A stretch of DNA of 13,879 bases from Candidatus Bathyarchaeota archaeon B63 (lineage in GTDB: Archaea > Thermoproteota > Bathyarchaeia > Bathyarchaeales > DTEX01): contig LUCF01000008.1 in NCBI GenBank assembly GCA_001593845.1, forward strand, positions 1-13,879. Reading direction: 5' to 3'. Positions 12,482-13,879 of this stretch are shown here, piece by piece. The translations under genes were made by a program, and so were the position numbers. The first letter of the stretch is position 1, and each line of letters starts with the position of its first letter. The notes beneath the pieces were generated by a model, which was given only the letters and a program-made list of their open reading frames with translations, was not told the origin of the DNA and did not search any database.

Positions 12482-13879
12482 TCAAGGAATCATGAATGTG
12501 CCGCCCTTATCGGCTGACTGCACCAGGAATGAGTATCTCCGAAGGTAGCCCTTACTGATCTTTGGGGGCTTAGGCTTCCACCCAGAGAGCCTCCGGCGCA
12601 GCTCCTCCTCATCCAAGTCGACCCGGAGGATTCTCCTCGGAACATCGATCATTATTGTGTCTCCCTCCCTCACAGCTGCTATTGGGCCGCCCGCAGCCGC
12701 CTCTGGGGATACATGCCCTATGCAGAGGCCCCTCGTTGCCCCTGAGAATCTACCATCCGTTATCAGGGCGACAGAATCTATCAGCCCCATCCCAGCAATC
12801 GCGGCTGTCGGGGAGAGCATCTCCCTCATCCCCGGACCCCCCTTCGGCCCCTCATACCTGATCACGACGACGTCCCCCTCCACGATCCTTCCATCCAGAA
12901 TGGCCCTCATGGCTTCCTCTTCGGAGTCGAAGACCCTAGCCGGGCCGCTATGAACAAGCATCTCAGCCGGAACCGCCGTCACCTTGACTATGGCCCCATT
13001 CGGCGCCAGGTTTCCCTTCAGGAGGGCCACTCCGCCCTCCCTGTGAACTGGGTTATCGAGGGAACGAATTACCTCCCTGTCATAAATGACGGCGTCCCTT
13101 ATGTTCTCCCCCACGGAGCGGCCGGTCACGGTTAACGCGTCCAGGTGGAGGAGCCCCTCAAGAACCTTCATGACGGCTGGGATTCCCCCGGCGGCCTCGA
13201 GCTCCGCCAGATCATGTGGACCGCCAGGCCGCATATCACAGATGTGGGGGGTTCTCCTCGCGATCTCATCGAAGACCTCGAGGGGCAGGGGGACGCCAGC
13301 CTCATCCGCTATGGCCGTTAAATGTAAAACGGCGTTCGTCGACCCCCCGAGGGCCATATCCACAGTTATGGCGTTCTCGAATGCCTCCCTCATGAGGATA
13401 TCGGATGGTCTGAGCCCTTCCTCAACCATCTTGACGATCCTCTCACCGCTCATCTTTGCGATCCGATACTTCTTCGATGAGACGGCGAGGGAGGATGCGC
13501 AGCCGGGGAGGGAGAGCCCTATCGACTCAGCCACGCAGGCCATGGTATTCGCCGTGTACATCCCATTGCAGGAGCCGCAGCCGGGGAAGGCCCTCTCCTC
13601 TATTCTTTTAAGTTCCTCCTCAGTTATCTCCCCAGCCGAGAGCCTGCCCACAGCCTCGAAGATCGCGGTCACATCTACTTTTCTTCCCCTATAGCTCCCG
13701 GAGAGCATGGGGCCGCCAGTGACTATTATGGCTGGGATGTCAAGCCTCGCCGCGGCCATCATCATCCCGGGGGTTATCTTATCACAGTTGGTCAGCATCA
13801 CAACCCCATCGAACCTGTTCGCCTCGACCATCACCTCAATGGAGTCCGCTATTAGCTCCCTGGAGGGAAGGGAATAATG
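12482..13879 (-). CDS. ilvD: Dihydroxy-acid dehydratase, 5' end cut by window
   Basis: Dihydroxy-acid dehydratase (EC 4.2.1.9) makes the 2-oxo acids for valine, leucine and isoleucine. The visible 465 codons are the C-terminal part of a protein usually about 550 aa. The frame is open to the right edge (HYSLPSRELIADSIE is conserved family sequence), so the GTG at 13834 is internal and not the start. Seen: the Fe-S and Mg site NCDKITPGM (visible residues 31-39), the cluster cysteine in GCGSCNGMYTANTM (C103 of the fragment), ALGGSTNAVLHL, HSGPARVFDSEE in the C-terminal barrel, and DGRFSGATRG with the catalytic serine. The C-terminus is complete. The homologous phosphogluconate dehydratase (Edd) is less likely given the neighbouring amino-acid genes. 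It begins the visible ilvD-ACT-hom unit. Confidence 0.96.
   Translation of the reverse strand, partial: HYSLPSRELIADSIEVMVEANRFDGVVMLTNCDKITPGMMMAAARLDIPAIIVTGGPMLSGSYRGRKVDVTAIFEAVGRLSAGEITEEELKRIEERAFPGCGSCNGMYTANTMACVAESIGLSLPGCASSLAVSSKKYRIAKMSGERIVKMVEEGLRPSDILMREAFENAITVDMALGGSTNAVLHLTAIADEAGVPLPLEVFDEIARRTPHICDMRPGGPHDLAELEAAGGIPAVMKVLEGLLHLDALTVTGRSVGENIRDAVIYDREVIRSLDNPVHREGGVALLKGNLAPNGAIVKVTAVPAEMLVHSGPARVFDSEEEAMRAILDGRIVEGDVVVIRYEGPKGGPGMREMLSPTAAIAGMGLIDSVALITDGRFSGATRGLCIGHVSPEAAAGGPIAAVREGDTIMIDVPRRILRVDLDEEELRRRLSGWKPKPPKISKGYLRRYSFLVQSADKGGTFMIP

Noticed and set aside
13086..13694. 202-codon plus-strand open frame inside ilvD
   Set aside because: It is antisense to well conserved IlvD motifs and rich in Ser/Pro/Arg, typical of a GC-skewed shadow frame.
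12482..13834. Treating GTG 13834 as the start of ilvD
   Set aside because: The frame continues to the window edge with conserved family sequence, so the real start lies outside.
1..13879. Mobile elements, CRISPR arrays or long direct repeats
   Set aside because: No transposase or integrase motifs, no regularly spaced repeats and no terminal inverted repeats were seen on either strand.

Overview
The window is almost fully coding chromosomal DNA from an archaeon, most likely of the TACK group and perhaps a Bathyarchaeia-like lineage. The evidence is the gene set: a LysW carrier-protein lysine/arginine operon, an Fap7/AK6 kinase, a UPF0148 zinc-ribbon protein, a DUF1922 zinc ribbon, an MtrH-type methyltransferase and an archaeal Lrp regulator. 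TATA-box promoters, short leaders and frequent TTG or GTG starts fit this. The lineage is inferred from gene content, not from a marker tree.

Layout. Positions 1-597 (minus) hold the N-terminal 199 codons of an MtrH-like methyltransferase that runs off the left edge. A divergent 218-bp spacer with a palindromic TATA box leads to thymidylate kinase (816-1433, plus). The kinase overlaps tail-to-tail with a two-gene minus-strand unit: UPF0148, then an unrecognised 173-aa protein. Next, also on the minus strand, comes the core operon, transcribed from about 7943 down to 2397: lysW, lysX, lysY, lysZ, lysJ, lysK, then the DUF1922 protein. Divergent from it across a 158-bp AT-rich spacer is a lysM-like Lrp/AsnC regulator (8102-8554, plus), followed by the AK6/Fap7 kinase (8603-9265, plus). 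From the right edge, all on the minus strand, run ilvD (its start is off the window), an ACT-domain protein, homoserine dehydrogenase, a separately promoted enolase-superfamily enzyme, and a small nuclease-like protein that meets the AK6 gene tail-to-tail.

How it works together. LysW is a small acidic carrier whose C-terminal glutamate is joined to the alpha-amino group of glutamate or alpha-aminoadipate by LysX. LysZ phosphorylates, LysY reduces and LysJ transaminates the carried side chain, and LysK releases ornithine or lysine. Only one set of these enzymes, with one ATP-grasp ligase, is present. The window alone therefore does not settle whether the pathway makes arginine, lysine or both. 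No alpha-aminoadipate-forming genes are seen here. The Lrp regulator and an 8-bp-armed inverted repeat over its promoter suggest local amino-acid-responsive control. The ilvD-ACT-hom block supplies branched-chain and aspartate-family steps. Its homoserine dehydrogenase has no ACT domain of its own, while the neighbouring gene encodes a free-standing ACT protein.

No tRNA, rRNA, CRISPR array, insertion sequence or other mobile element was found, and no gene-free stretch exceeds 300 bp. I saw no wholly new system. The points most worth checking are the lysW/lysM divergent control region, the substrate of the single LysX-type ligase, the MtrH-like gene at the edge, and the trans-acting ACT/homoserine dehydrogenase pair.
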